Part shown: piece by piece, positions 9,161 through 17,219 of the stretch
How the letters are laid out: each line of letters starts with the position of its first letter
Numbering within the stretch: the first letter of the stretch is position 1
Assembly (NCBI GenBank): GCA_964608965.1
Contig: CAZSPZ010000002.1
Span: forward strand, 140,346 to 204,345
From: UBA10908 sp964608965
GTDB lineage: Bacteria > Bacillota > Clostridia > Peptostreptococcales > Anaerovoracaceae
Reading direction: 5' to 3'
Length of the DNA: 64,000 bases
Notes under the pieces: generated by a model
The model's database searches: none
Seen by the model: the letters and a program-made list of their open reading frames with translations, nothing else
What the model was told of the DNA's origin: nothing
Program-made: the position numbers and the translations under genes

Positions 9161-9715
9161 ATGTACGAAGAGATTAAACAAGATGCGGCAACCGCTGCAA
9201 GGGAAATCATAAAAACAGCAAAATTGAAAGAGGGAGACATTTTAGTTGTGGGTTGTTCCTCCAGCGAAGTGGTGGGCCAAAAAATCGGTTCGGATTCGAA
9301 CGAGGACGTGGCGAAAGTTCTTTTTTCAGCCATTTGGGAAGAGGCAAAAATCGCCAAGGTATTTCTTGTCGCCCAGTGCTGCGAGCATCTGAACAGGGCC
9401 CTGATCATGGAAGAGGCGGCCGCCAAGGCCTACGGCCTTGCCCGCGTAAACGTGGTCCCGCAAAAGAAAGCCGGAGGCTCTTTTGCGACGGCCGCCTACC
9501 ACTCTTTCGCCGCCCCCGTGGCAGTGGAAGAAATCAACTGTGCAAAGGCCGGCCTAGACATCGGAGATACGCTGATAGGAATGCATATGGCTAAAGTCTG
9601 TGTGCCGGTTCGCTTGTCCGTTAAAAAACTGGGAGAAGCCAACCTGGTAGCCTGCAGAGTGCGCCCTAAATTTATAGGGGGCGAACGGGCTCTGTACGAC
9701 GATGAAATAAAATAG
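9161..9715 (+). CDS. DUF436 / TIGR01440 (YwlG-like) protein
   Basis: A 184-residue protein with the full length and signatures of the DUF436 family found throughout Bacillota (VVGCSSSEVVGQKIGS near the N-terminus, CCEHLNRALIMEEAAA in the middle, GMHMAKVCVPVR late). Its function is not established. The start has AAAGG at about 9149-9153. It lies 16 bases after the protease gene and 12 bases before the ATPase-like regulator, so it is in the same run of genes. Confidence 0.85.
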   Translation: MYEEIKQDAATAAREIIKTAKLKEGDILVVGCSSSEVVGQKIGSDSNEDVAKVLFSAIWEEAKIAKVFLVAQCCEHLNRALIMEEAAAKAYGLARVNVVPQKKAGGSFATAAYHSFAAPVAVEEINCAKAGLDIGDTLIGMHMAKVCVPVRLSVKKLGEANLVACRVRPKFIGGERALYDDEIK

Positions 9716-9727
9716 GAGAAAAGACCG

Positions 9728-10636
9728 ATGAATAAATATACGGAAGGTTCCGGCTACGAAAGTGAGCGATCGCCCAACCAGGAGCTGACTTTTAATGAAG
9801 AACGCAAGGAATTGACCATACGTGGGCTGGACCTTGGCGAAGATCACTTCAAACTTCTTAAAATGCAAAACGAAGAAGGCGAATATAACAATCTGGCTCT
9901 CCTGCTTTCCGATCAGTGCCCCTATCGTTTTATCATGGCAGTGTTTGGAGGAGCGGACGGGAATGTTTTGATGGAAAGGAAAGAAGCACAGGGCTCTCTC
10001 TTTAAGCAGATGAGGGAGTGCTTTTCTTTTATCGAAAAGAACAATAAATCTAAGACACGCAAAAAGGGATTATTCAACGTCGAGGAAAAGGATTATCCGG
10101 AAGTTGCAATCAGAGAGGCAGTGGTCAACGCTTTTGTTCATCGGGATTACAGCTATCCATCCGATGCAATCCTGAATTTGTACGAAGATCGCATGGAAAT
10201 CATATCCATCGGAGGCCTTTCAGAGGACTTAACGACCGAAGACATTAAAATGGGTATTTCCATTGTGCGAAACAGAAACCTTACCGATGTTTTCTATCGG
10301 CTTTCTCTTGTGGATTCCAACGGGAAAGGCATCTCCAATATTTTCCGGATATACGAGTCAGAAAGCAAGCAGCCATTGATCCAGGTTTCGAGCAATGTCT
10401 TTAAAATGATTCTTCCCAACAGAAATTATGAAACAGAAGACGACCTACCCAGATCCGAGCAGGTCGTCTTGAAATTGTTTGCTGATAAGTCTGAAATTCA
10501 GCGCGTCGATGTACAGGAAGCGCTGGGCATTGAGCAAACCATGGCAGGCCGCATTCTTCGAAGAATGCAGAGCGCCGGACTCATCGATTCCACGGGCGCC
10601 GGTAAAAACATCCGATACATCAAAATCCGCCGATAA
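9728..10636 (+). CDS. ATP-binding (HATPase_c_4) winged-helix regulator, lacking the AlbA_2 domain
   Basis: 302 residues. The centre (about 120-190) has the HATPase_c_4 signature AIREAVVNAFVHRDYS followed by NLYEDRMEIISIGGL. The C-terminal 70 residues look like a winged helix (ALGIEQTMAGRILRRMQSAG). Proteins of this class usually start with an AlbA_2 (Schlafen-type) domain and are about 450-500 residues. Here translation begins within the segment that normally follows it (SPNQELTFNEE). The upstream bases contain a good AGGAGA site before ATG 9728, so the short form seems deliberate rather than a sequencing artefact. Likely a DNA-binding regulator; its targets are unknown. Confidence 0.75.
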   Translation: MNKYTEGSGYESERSPNQELTFNEERKELTIRGLDLGEDHFKLLKMQNEEGEYNNLALLLSDQCPYRFIMAVFGGADGNVLMERKEAQGSLFKQMRECFSFIEKNNKSKTRKKGLFNVEEKDYPEVAIREAVVNAFVHRDYSYPSDAILNLYEDRMEIISIGGLSEDLTTEDIKMGISIVRNRNLTDVFYRLSLVDSNGKGISNIFRIYESESKQPLIQVSSNVFKMILPNRNYETEDDLPRSEQVVLKLFADKSEIQRVDVQEALGIEQTMAGRILRRMQSAGLIDSTGAGKNIRYIKIRR

Positions 10637-10667
10637 ACTCAAGCACGTAAAAAAGCGCTGATAAATT

Positions 10668-11960
10668 CTAAAATACTTTCCGCAGTGTTTCATCCGCCAT
10701 TCTGGAGATGATCGCTGCGGTTTCGCTGCGGGAGATTGTTTTTTCGGGCGCATAGGAGTGATCTGCGTAGCCGGTTAAAACGCCGGCTCGGTACAGGGTA
10801 AAAATTTCCGTGTCGTAGGCCGTGGCGGCGTTGACGTCCGGGAGGCGCTCCACTGTATTGATTTCCTGGAGTGCCGCAGCGGGTAAAGCAGAAGCGAAAA
10901 TATAAGCCATTTCCCCGCGGGTGGCAGGACGATCGTAATCGCTAAAGTCCCCTTCTTTAATCAATCCATTGGCAAGTGCATAATTTACATAGACATTATA
11001 CCAAACGGGGCCTTGGGAAAATTCGCCGTTTCCGTTGTAGTAGATATTGTGGAGTCGCGAGGCCATGGCAATCACTTCCGAAATCTTAACGTCTCCTTCC
11101 GGCAAGAACATTCCGTTCGAAGAGCCTTTCATAAGGCCTAATTCCACAGATTTCTCGACATAACTTTCGTACCAAGGAGACACATTAAAAGGCATATCCA
11201 GGAACATTCCGCGCACATAGTTTGCTTTTTTGATAAAGTTATCAAATCCAAGGGTTTCGCTTTCCACAACTTCCTGATATTGCACGGAAAGTAGCAAATC
11301 TTTAAGCCCCGGCCAAGTAAAAGAGGCCACATCGCTCAATGTGCCATATTTCATAAAATAATCGATGCTCGTATCATCCAGCACCAACACAAAAGAAAAT
11401 CCTATGCCGGTGTATTCCAAAAAGCTTTCAGCATTTATAAGGGCTTCCGAATAATTGCTGTAGCCTGTATTTGTCATGGAATAGGGCAAAGAAACAAGTG
11501 CTGTATAAAGCCCTGGTCCTTCCAGAAAATGAAGCTCTGCGCTGTCGGGGCTAAAGACTGCGGTTCCTCCGCTGATCGGAAGAAAACCGTAGGAATATAA
11601 ATCTTTCCAGCCCACAATTTCTGTGGAACCGTTGAACAGCCATGCGCCATATTTTCTGATACGGGCTGTCATGGCTGAATAATAGCAGAGCCCGTCCCAT
11701 TTGTCGTTGGGCACATAGACTACATGAACCGTAGCATCCGCGGTACCTTGCAATGTTTCCAGCGTAACATCGATGGAGCCGATGTAATTTGGGACGTTCA
11801 GCGTTGCGCCGATGGCTTCTACCTGATTGGTTTCATCCGACACTTTTAAAGTGGTGGTTTCATATCCCGTCACGATCTCCGCGTCCTCTGCCGCAATTTC
11901 ATTCGTAAAGCTCCCCAAAACAAGTACGATTGCAAGCATTGTAATTATTAATTTCTTCAT
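10668..11960 (-). CDS. Exported protein with three C-terminal SLH domains
   Basis: 430 residues. The start is the ATG whose complement is CAT at 11958-11960, because GGAGGAAAGAG lies directly upstream and the protein then opens with a clean signal peptide (MKKLIITMLAIVLVLGSF). Residues about 25-235 have no recognised domain. The C-terminal half carries three SLH repeats, the last two with typical text (GDFSDYDRPATRGEMAYIFA and AGVLTGYADHSYAPEKTISR). SLH domains bind pyruvylated secondary wall polymer and anchor proteins to the cell surface. It is divergent in position from the housekeeping run and lies just downstream of the DUF1846 gene on the same strand. Confidence 0.88.
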   Translation of the reverse strand: MKKLIITMLAIVLVLGSFTNEIAAEDAEIVTGYETTTLKVSDETNQVEAIGATLNVPNYIGSIDVTLETLQGTADATVHVVYVPNDKWDGLCYYSAMTARIRKYGAWLFNGSTEIVGWKDLYSYGFLPISGGTAVFSPDSAELHFLEGPGLYTALVSLPYSMTNTGYSNYSEALINAESFLEYTGIGFSFVLVLDDTSIDYFMKYGTLSDVASFTWPGLKDLLLSVQYQEVVESETLGFDNFIKKANYVRGMFLDMPFNVSPWYESYVEKSVELGLMKGSSNGMFLPEGDVKISEVIAMASRLHNIYYNGNGEFSQGPVWYNVYVNYALANGLIKEGDFSDYDRPATRGEMAYIFASALPAAALQEINTVERLPDVNAATAYDTEIFTLYRAGVLTGYADHSYAPEKTISRSETAAIISRMADETLRKVF

Positions 11961-12012
11961 CTCTTTCCTCCAAACCGGGCAGTGCGCCCATCCCTTCCCT
12001 TCCTCCAAAACC

Positions 12013-13524
12013 TTACCCCAAATACAGGTTGTTGGTGGAAAATTCTGCTTCGCAGGTCGTATCTATACTCAAGTCATGGAATATCTGATCATCCGCATCG
12101 CTTAAAATTGCGGTACAATGTGCTTTGCAGCCCGAAAGTTCTCGAAGTTTTTCAACAGCCATCGCCGCAATCGGATTGACGGTTGCCGATAAAGTAAGGG
12201 CGGACAGCACTTCCTCTACGGTAAGAGAGGACTTCTCTTTATTCAAGATATCCTTTTTTAAATGCTGCAGCGTTTTGAGCACATCCGGCGAAATCAAAAG
12301 CACTTCATCGGGTATTTTGCAGAGCATCTTTATCGCGTTGATAACAAGCGCAGCACCTGCAACCATTCTTCTGGAGCTTCTGCCTGTCACCATCCTGCCG
12401 TCCGGCAATTCCATCGCCATGGCGATGATGTTTTCATACTTTGCATCGCACTTTCTTTTGGCTTCGGCATATTCCAGCGCAGGCCTTACCACTTTGCGAT
12501 CTTCAGGAGAAAGCGCCATTTCGTCCATTAAGAGCTTTGCACGGTTGAGCGCCTCGGTGTCGATCAAACCCCTCTTGTAGTCCACGCAGGCGAGGAGGTA
12601 CCTTCGGATAATCTCCTGTTTTGCAGCTTCCCGGCAGGCTTCGTCATCCGTAATGCAAAATCCTGCCCGGTTAACGCCCATGTCGGTCGGCGAATTGTAT
12701 TCGGAGGCTTCGCCGGTAATTTTCTCTATGATTCGTTTTAGCACGGGGAAGATTTCCAGATCTCTGTTGTAGTTGACGGAAGTTTCGCCGTACTGCTCCA
12801 AATGGAAGGAGTCGATCATATTTACGTCGCGAAGGTCCACGGTTGCAGCTTCGTAGGCGATGTTGACGGGATGTTTGAGCGGCAGGTTCCAAATGGGAAA
12901 TGTCTCAAACTTCGCGTAACGCGCTTTAACACCGCGCTTGTTTTCGTGGTAGAGCTGCGATAAGCAGGTGGCCAGTTTTCCCGATCCCGGTCCGGGACCG
13001 TTGATGACGACCAAGGGCTTAGTGACTTCGATATAGGGATTCGCGCCGTAGCCTTCGTCGCTCACAATCGTATCCACATCCGTGGGATACCCCTTGGTAA
13101 ACGTGTGTTTATATGTTTTTATCCCGCGGCGTTCCAGCTTGTTGATAAACGTATTGACGGCGGGCTGGTCTTCGTATCTGGTAATGATGACACTGTTAAT
13201 AGATAGTTCATATTGACGGAAGGTGTCGATTAAGCGCATCACTTCCAAATCGTAGGTGATGCCAAAGTCTTGACGGGTCTTGTTGGTTAAGATATCGCCG
13301 GCATAAATGCAGATGATAATCTCCACGTGGTCTTTCATCTTTGCAAGGAGCTTTACTTTTGCGTTTTCATCAAATCCGGGAAGCACTCTCATCGCGTGTT
13401 TGTCGTGCACGAGTTTTCCGCCGAATTCCAGGTAAAGCCGCTCTACTTTCTTGCTGTTAATTCTTTCTAATATAAATTTTGACTGTTCTTCTAAATACTT
13501 TTCCGCATCGAAACCCCGTTGCAT
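12013..13524 (-). CDS. DUF1846 family protein
   Basis: A full-length 503-residue member of the DUF1846 family, cytoplasmic and of unknown function, common in Clostridia and streptococci. Recognisable text includes the opening GFDAEKYLEEQSKFI, a VINGPGPGSGKLATCLSQLY nucleotide-binding-like stretch at about 175-195, and DLRDVNMIDSFHLEQYG. AAGAAGG precedes the ATG (complement of 13522-13524) at good spacing. The gene ends 52 bases before the SLH gene on the same strand. The P-loop-like glycine cluster suggests nucleotide binding, but this is inference. Confidence 0.88.
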   Translation of the reverse strand: MQRGFDAEKYLEEQSKFILERINSKKVERLYLEFGGKLVHDKHAMRVLPGFDENAKVKLLAKMKDHVEIIICIYAGDILTNKTRQDFGITYDLEVMRLIDTFRQYELSINSVIITRYEDQPAVNTFINKLERRGIKTYKHTFTKGYPTDVDTIVSDEGYGANPYIEVTKPLVVINGPGPGSGKLATCLSQLYHENKRGVKARYAKFETFPIWNLPLKHPVNIAYEAATVDLRDVNMIDSFHLEQYGETSVNYNRDLEIFPVLKRIIEKITGEASEYNSPTDMGVNRAGFCITDDEACREAAKQEIIRRYLLACVDYKRGLIDTEALNRAKLLMDEMALSPEDRKVVRPALEYAEAKRKCDAKYENIIAMAMELPDGRMVTGRSSRRMVAGAALVINAIKMLCKIPDEVLLISPDVLKTLQHLKKDILNKEKSSLTVEEVLSALTLSATVNPIAAMAVEKLRELSGCKAHCTAILSDADDQIFHDLSIDTTCEAEFSTNNLYLG

Positions 13525-13624
13525 TGAAAACCTTCTTTCTTTACTTCCGCATTTGAACTAATTTACATTTCAGTATACCAAAGCTGCACTTTTATCGCAA
13601 CGGGCAAGCGCGGGGAACTTGGAA

Positions 13625-13905
13625 TAAATTTGACCGTTCTATCAAGACTCGTATACAATCATTTGCGCCGATCGAGCCGGCTTGCCAAGGGTTTTCGGTG
13701 CAAATCTCCACTTTATCTTTGGCATAGGAACACAGATGTTCCTATCGAGACGATTTATGATCCATTTGCACCGATTTTGCCCGACGAACTAGGATTTCGG
13801 TGCAAATCCCCTCTTTACCCTTGCCGTAGGAACAAAAATGTTCCTACGGCCCGGCCCAAACGCGAAATTGTTCCCGAGTAAAGCGGATTACGGCCATGGT
13901 CGAAC
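13625..13905. repeat. Palindromic intergenic repeat, copy A (one and a half units)
   Basis: Non-coding sequence made of strong hairpins. In order: a degenerate stem ATTTGCGCCGA (13661-13671) / TCGGTGCAAAT (13695-13705); TAGGAACA-CAGA-TGTTCCTA (13725-13744); ATTTGCACCGA (13764-13774) / TCGGTGCAAAT (13797-13807); and CGTAGGAACA-AAAA-TGTTCCTACG (13825-13848). The same three-hairpin order recurs twice at 63.5-63.9 kb with nearly identical linkers (CGATTTATGATCC before the middle stem, GCGGATTA downstream). Stop-free frames cross it only because of the hairpins; no gene is supported. Confidence 0.9.
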
Positions 13906-13913
13906 ATAATTTC

Positions 13914-13990
13914 AAAACATTTTAAGCAAAACATTGATTTGTGCAAAATGTTTTGTTATAATTACCAAAACAAATATAGCAAAACATAAT
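13914..13990 (+). promoter_or_regulatory. AbiE operon promoter embedded in repeated AAAACAT motifs (probable autoregulatory operator)
   Basis: TTGATT (13934-13939) and TATAAT (13957-13962) are 17 bases apart. Around and inside this promoter the motif AAAACAT recurs: at 13914-13920, 13928-13934 (inside GCAAAACATT), inverted in CAAAATGTTTTG (13944-13955), and again at 13981-13987 (inside GCAAAACATAAT). AbiEi antitoxins are known to repress their own promoter by binding repeats, so these are candidate operator sites. The promoter also excludes the upstream ATG at 13934 as the antitoxin start. Confidence 0.7.
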
Positions 13991-14020
13991 TTTGATAAAA
14001 AAGTTTTGAAAGGCAAAGTC

Positions 14021-14800
14021 ATGAACACAAAAAGCAATACGACCAACGAGAATTTTTATAAGCAACTCTCTGAGCATATCGGAAATAGCGAAGAGGTAAG
14101 CCTTAAAAAGATTTATTCCCTGTTCCCGGGAATAAAGACGAAGACTATTTCCTGGAGATTATATTCATTGGCGCAGGAAGGCAAAATTCATAAGACCGGG
14201 CATGGGTATTATGCTATGTCAAAAATGCGCGAGCATAACGCTTTGGGGTATGATTATTTACAAAAAAAATCGCAGATGGTATACGACATTTTAATAGAGT
14301 ACGGGTACAATTTTTATATTACGGGACTGGATGCGTTAATCGGCGAACTCCTTCATATACCAGAAAAATACCCCGTGCTGTTAGTTGTCGAAGAGTCAGG
14401 AATAAAAGAAATCCGAGAAGTTCTAAGCGAAAAAGGCTTGATTGTGATTACGGAAAAAAACCGCGATATCATAAAAGACTCGATATTAAAAAATAAAATG
14501 GATGTCATTATTCTACAGGGAAAGGATTTTTCATTAGCAACAAACCACATTGCACAAAAGGAAAAAGCATTTATCGATTTGTATTATGCGACGACCCGAA
14601 TGGAATATGGAATTTCCATAGCCGAATTATCTCGGATTTATCAAAGTATGCAACGAAATAATGCCATAGCTACGATGAAAATTAAAAGAGCAGCGCGAGA
14701 CAGAAAGATCACGAACGAAATAATCTGGCTTTCAGAATTAAATAAACTACCGGGAAAAGCTCGGGAATTCATGATCCATCAGACCAAGGAGGCAAAATGA
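14021..14800 (+). CDS. AbiEi-like type IV antitoxin / autorepressor
   Basis: 259 residues from ATG 14021, chosen because it lies after the promoter and has GAAAGG upstream. Residues about 8-70 form a winged helix (KTKTISWRLYSLAQEGKIHKTGHGYYAM), as in AbiEi-family antitoxins. The remainder is an alpha/beta domain (GYNFYITGLDALIGELLHI). By family knowledge it would counteract the adjacent nucleotidyltransferase and repress the operon. Its stop overlaps the toxin start (ATGA, 14797-14800), giving translational coupling. The pair is more AT-rich than the flanking housekeeping genes, suggesting acquisition. Identification is by domain pattern and partner, not close similarity. Confidence 0.75.
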   Translation: MNTKSNTTNENFYKQLSEHIGNSEEVSLKKIYSLFPGIKTKTISWRLYSLAQEGKIHKTGHGYYAMSKMREHNALGYDYLQKKSQMVYDILIEYGYNFYITGLDALIGELLHIPEKYPVLLVVEESGIKEIREVLSEKGLIVITEKNRDIIKDSILKNKMDVIILQGKDFSLATNHIAQKEKAFIDLYYATTRMEYGISIAELSRIYQSMQRNNAIATMKIKRAARDRKITNEIIWLSELNKLPGKAREFMIHQTKEAK

Positions 14801-15999
14801 ATTTTATAAATCAAGAGAATCTGATTTTAGAGAAACAAGCTTTTGAGAAATCCGAAATAGAAAAAAGAATGGCAGACGGAGGTTTCAACTCACTTTCCAG
14901 GTTTGAACTATTTATTTGGGATTTAGAGATGTTTCTGCATTTCCAGAAGGCGTTAGGCGATAAAATAATATTAAAGGGCGGTGCCGCTACTCAATTTTAT
15001 ATTCCTATAACGGCGCAACGAACGAGCGTAGACATTGATATGGTGTGCCTTGCCAGTCCTACGGAAGTGCGCAATGCGATTCTTGGAATAGAAGCTGGAT
15101 TCAATGGTGACGGTGACTATTGTAAATTAAAAAAATATAAGCCTCAAAATCCTAAATTGGGTTTGGATGCTTTAGAGACCTATTTTGCCAAAGTCCCAAG
15201 TGTTTGTGACGATAAAGAGTTGTTTTCTACGAAAGGAAAGCAGGAAGTGAAAATAGAATTCATGTTTTCTGAGCATGAATATGCCATCAATAAAATAGAG
15301 CAACCCGATCTGTTTGCTTTAAAAACTGAAAGGCAATTTAATATATTGACTTTCGAAACTTTATTTGCAGATAAACTGACGACATTAGGACCGTCAACAA
15401 TCGGAATTCCCGACGAAAGAGCGGATGAACAATTTAAGCAGATATACGATGTCATCACATTATTTATTTCAAACGTGGATCAAACCTTTGAAAACAAAGC
15501 AATCATTGCGTCAAATTATGAAAAAATAGCCAAAGTAGAATGTAAGATCCACAATATTTCATATAACCCGGACAAACTTTTCGAAGATTTAAAGTTGCTG
15601 ATTAGCAGAGTAAAGAACATTGAAAGCAGCGACCTCTCATTACAAAGGGCGAATGATTTCCAATCGCTTTATTTGCGGAGTGCGGCTAATCGTGATAAAG
15701 CACAATGGGCTATTGTGGGATATCAACTGGATTGCCTCGTTGATTTCATTTTCAACGGTAAAACTAAAATTTTGCAGTTTAAAGAAATCGAAGAATTTAT
15801 TGAGAAATTAAAATTTCAAAATACACGCGGCCCTGAACGTGGAATAATTACCAGCGAAGTACGAGATGCTCTAAAAACAACCTTTGGAGCAATAGAAGGC
15901 TTAAGCCCAGATCTTTTCAAGAAACGGGTGGACAGGATTATTTGGGAATTAGTTAGTATGGTTGATTTTGATGTAATTAAAGATTCAGTTAAAATATAA
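14797..15999 (+). CDS. AbiEii-like nucleotidyltransferase toxin
   Basis: 400 residues. The N-terminal part carries a DNA polymerase-beta type nucleotidyltransferase signature: LKGGAATQFYIP at about 56-67 followed by a VDIDMVC segment about 15 residues later, supplying the metal-binding acidic pair. This pattern is that of the AbiEii/MenA superfamily, in which some members transfer nucleotides to tRNA and block translation or abort phage infection. It is coupled to the antitoxin by a 4-base overlap. The C-terminal half is helical and not recognised. A phage-defence role is inference. Confidence 0.78.
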   Translation: MNFINQENLILEKQAFEKSEIEKRMADGGFNSLSRFELFIWDLEMFLHFQKALGDKIILKGGAATQFYIPITAQRTSVDIDMVCLASPTEVRNAILGIEAGFNGDGDYCKLKKYKPQNPKLGLDALETYFAKVPSVCDDKELFSTKGKQEVKIEFMFSEHEYAINKIEQPDLFALKTERQFNILTFETLFADKLTTLGPSTIGIPDERADEQFKQIYDVITLFISNVDQTFENKAIIASNYEKIAKVECKIHNISYNPDKLFEDLKLLISRVKNIESSDLSLQRANDFQSLYLRSAANRDKAQWAIVGYQLDCLVDFIFNGKTKILQFKEIEEFIEKLKFQNTRGPERGIITSEVRDALKTTFGAIEGLSPDLFKKRVDRIIWELVSMVDFDVIKDSVKI

Positions 16000-16004
16000 A
16001 ACTC

Positions 16005-16033
16005 TTGTTAATGGTAAAATATTCCTGTATAAT
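16005..16033 (+). promoter_or_regulatory. SigA-type promoter for the SLH/giant exoprotein pair
   Basis: TTGTTA (16005-16010) and TATAAT (16028-16033) have 17-base spacing, starting six bases after the AbiEii-like gene stop. The next gene starts at 16082, leaving a leader of about 40 bases. Confidence 0.75.
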
Positions 16034-16054
16034 AATGTCGCTTGAGAAACCTAA

Positions 16055-16070
16055 CCTGCGGGAGCGCAGG
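16055..16070 (+). other. Leader hairpin with GGAG loop just before the ribosome binding site
   Basis: CCTGCG (16055-16060) pairs with CGCAGG (16065-16070) around a GGAG tetraloop. It is directly followed by AAGGAAATAATATG, where AAGG is the likely ribosome site for the SLH gene at 16082. There is no T tract, so it is not a terminator. It may stabilise the mRNA 5' end or influence initiation. Confidence 0.5.
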
Positions 16071-16081
16071 AAGGAAATAAT

Positions 16082-17206
16082 ATGAAAATAAAGAGAATTC
16101 AGAGGCAAGGCCAAATTGCAAAAAAGAGGCTTTGCCTCTCTGTGTTTTTTGTGGCATTTTTCCTTTTTATGTTGAGCGGTCTTGCGTCTAAAGTCTTTAC
16201 CGCTCAAGCTGTGCCTTTTAAAGATATCGCTGCAACCGATTGGTATTGCGGCGCTGTTTCAAGAGCGAAAGATGCAGGAATCTTGGAGGGCTACCCCGAC
16301 GGAAGCTTTCAGCCCGAAGGTCTTGTAACCTATGCCGAATTTTTAAGAATGGCCATTAAGGATGCACTTCCGGTGGTAGAGGGGCATTGGGCCGCAGGGT
16401 ATTACGACCAAGGTGTGGAAAGAAATTTGTTTACCGAATACGAAATTCGAAAGGGCTCCCTGGATCAACCCATACCAAGAAAATATATGGCGCTCGTCTT
16501 TGCGGGGCTTCTTCCGGAAAACGATTCTGTTCCTATCGGAAAGTTTTCGGATATCGATGCCCGCTCTGCATTCGAATACTACATCGCAAAGAGCGCAGCC
16601 GGTAATCTTTTAATTGGGTACCCCGACGGTACCTTTCGTCCGGAAGACTTTTTGACGAGAGCAGAAGCCGCCACAGCCTTTGTCCGCCTTCTGGATGTGC
16701 TTGTAAGCTACGAAGGAGCAGAAGAAGTGCCGATGGAGGATATAGAAGAAGGCGAAGTAAAAATTTCGGATATTGCCGACCCTTTCTGTTTGGAATATTT
16801 AAATAGCATACTTCAAACCATTTCTTTCTCGGGTTCGGATGGAGTATATAAATATAGCTTCACGGCTCCTTATATTCCAGAACAATATAAAAACTGTTTA
16901 GATATAAGCTTTTTTTCTCCGGAAGGAAAGCAAATATTAATTGAAGACAGTCATTGGAGTAGAAATAAAGAAGCTCATCTTGTTGAGCATACTGTAGAAG
17001 GGTTAAGTTCTGTTAATCAGCTTGGCACGATTATAATGGGGCTCGCCATTGCTCCAACAGAAAATATGAACTGGCTCAACTACACTTTAAAATGGAATGT
17101 TGATAAGGGAGCCACTCTTAGAATTCAATACGAAGATCGCGTAAACAGTTTGCATTATACGGAATATAGTTCAAATTCTTTAAACTACATTTTTGTATGG
17201 GAATAG
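16082..17206 (+). CDS. Exported protein with N-terminal SLH domains
   Basis: 374 residues. A signal peptide or anchor occupies about 15-42 (LCLSVFFVAFFLFMLSGLAS). Three SLH repeats follow: about 43-88 (FKDIAATDWYCGAVSRAKDAG, then GYPDGSFQPEG), a degenerate one about 98-140, and about 150-195 (LIGYPDGTFRPEDFLTRAE). Residues 220-374 form a separate beta-rich domain (YKYSFTAPYIPEQYKN) that I do not recognise. It is followed after 13 bases by the 1986-residue secreted protein, so it may act as the surface anchor or partner for that protein. The pairing is inference from operon position. Confidence 0.88.
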   Translation: MKIKRIQRQGQIAKKRLCLSVFFVAFFLFMLSGLASKVFTAQAVPFKDIAATDWYCGAVSRAKDAGILEGYPDGSFQPEGLVTYAEFLRMAIKDALPVVEGHWAAGYYDQGVERNLFTEYEIRKGSLDQPIPRKYMALVFAGLLPENDSVPIGKFSDIDARSAFEYYIAKSAAGNLLIGYPDGTFRPEDFLTRAEAATAFVRLLDVLVSYEGAEEVPMEDIEEGEVKISDIADPFCLEYLNSILQTISFSGSDGVYKYSFTAPYIPEQYKNCLDISFFSPEGKQILIEDSHWSRNKEAHLVEHTVEGLSSVNQLGTIIMGLAIAPTENMNWLNYTLKWNVDKGATLRIQYEDRVNSLHYTEYSSNSLNYIFVWE

Positions 17207-17219
17207 GGTGGAAACATAT

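Noticed and set aside
13725..13848. GAAC...GTTC palindromes as LexA/SOS boxes
   Set aside because: The Bacillota LexA box is GAAC-N4-GTTC. Here six bases separate GAAC and GTTC, and the palindromes occur in repeat units far from any SOS gene.
13630..13881. 83-codon open frame in repeat copy A, and a similar frame at 63501-63743
   Set aside because: Both frames run through hairpin arms and repeat linkers, lack ribosome sites and have no protein-like conservation apart from the repeat itself.
16011..16081. A riboswitch (c-di-GMP-I type) in the SLH leader
   Set aside because: The leader is only about 40 bases long and contains just one hairpin; conserved GEMM elements are not present.
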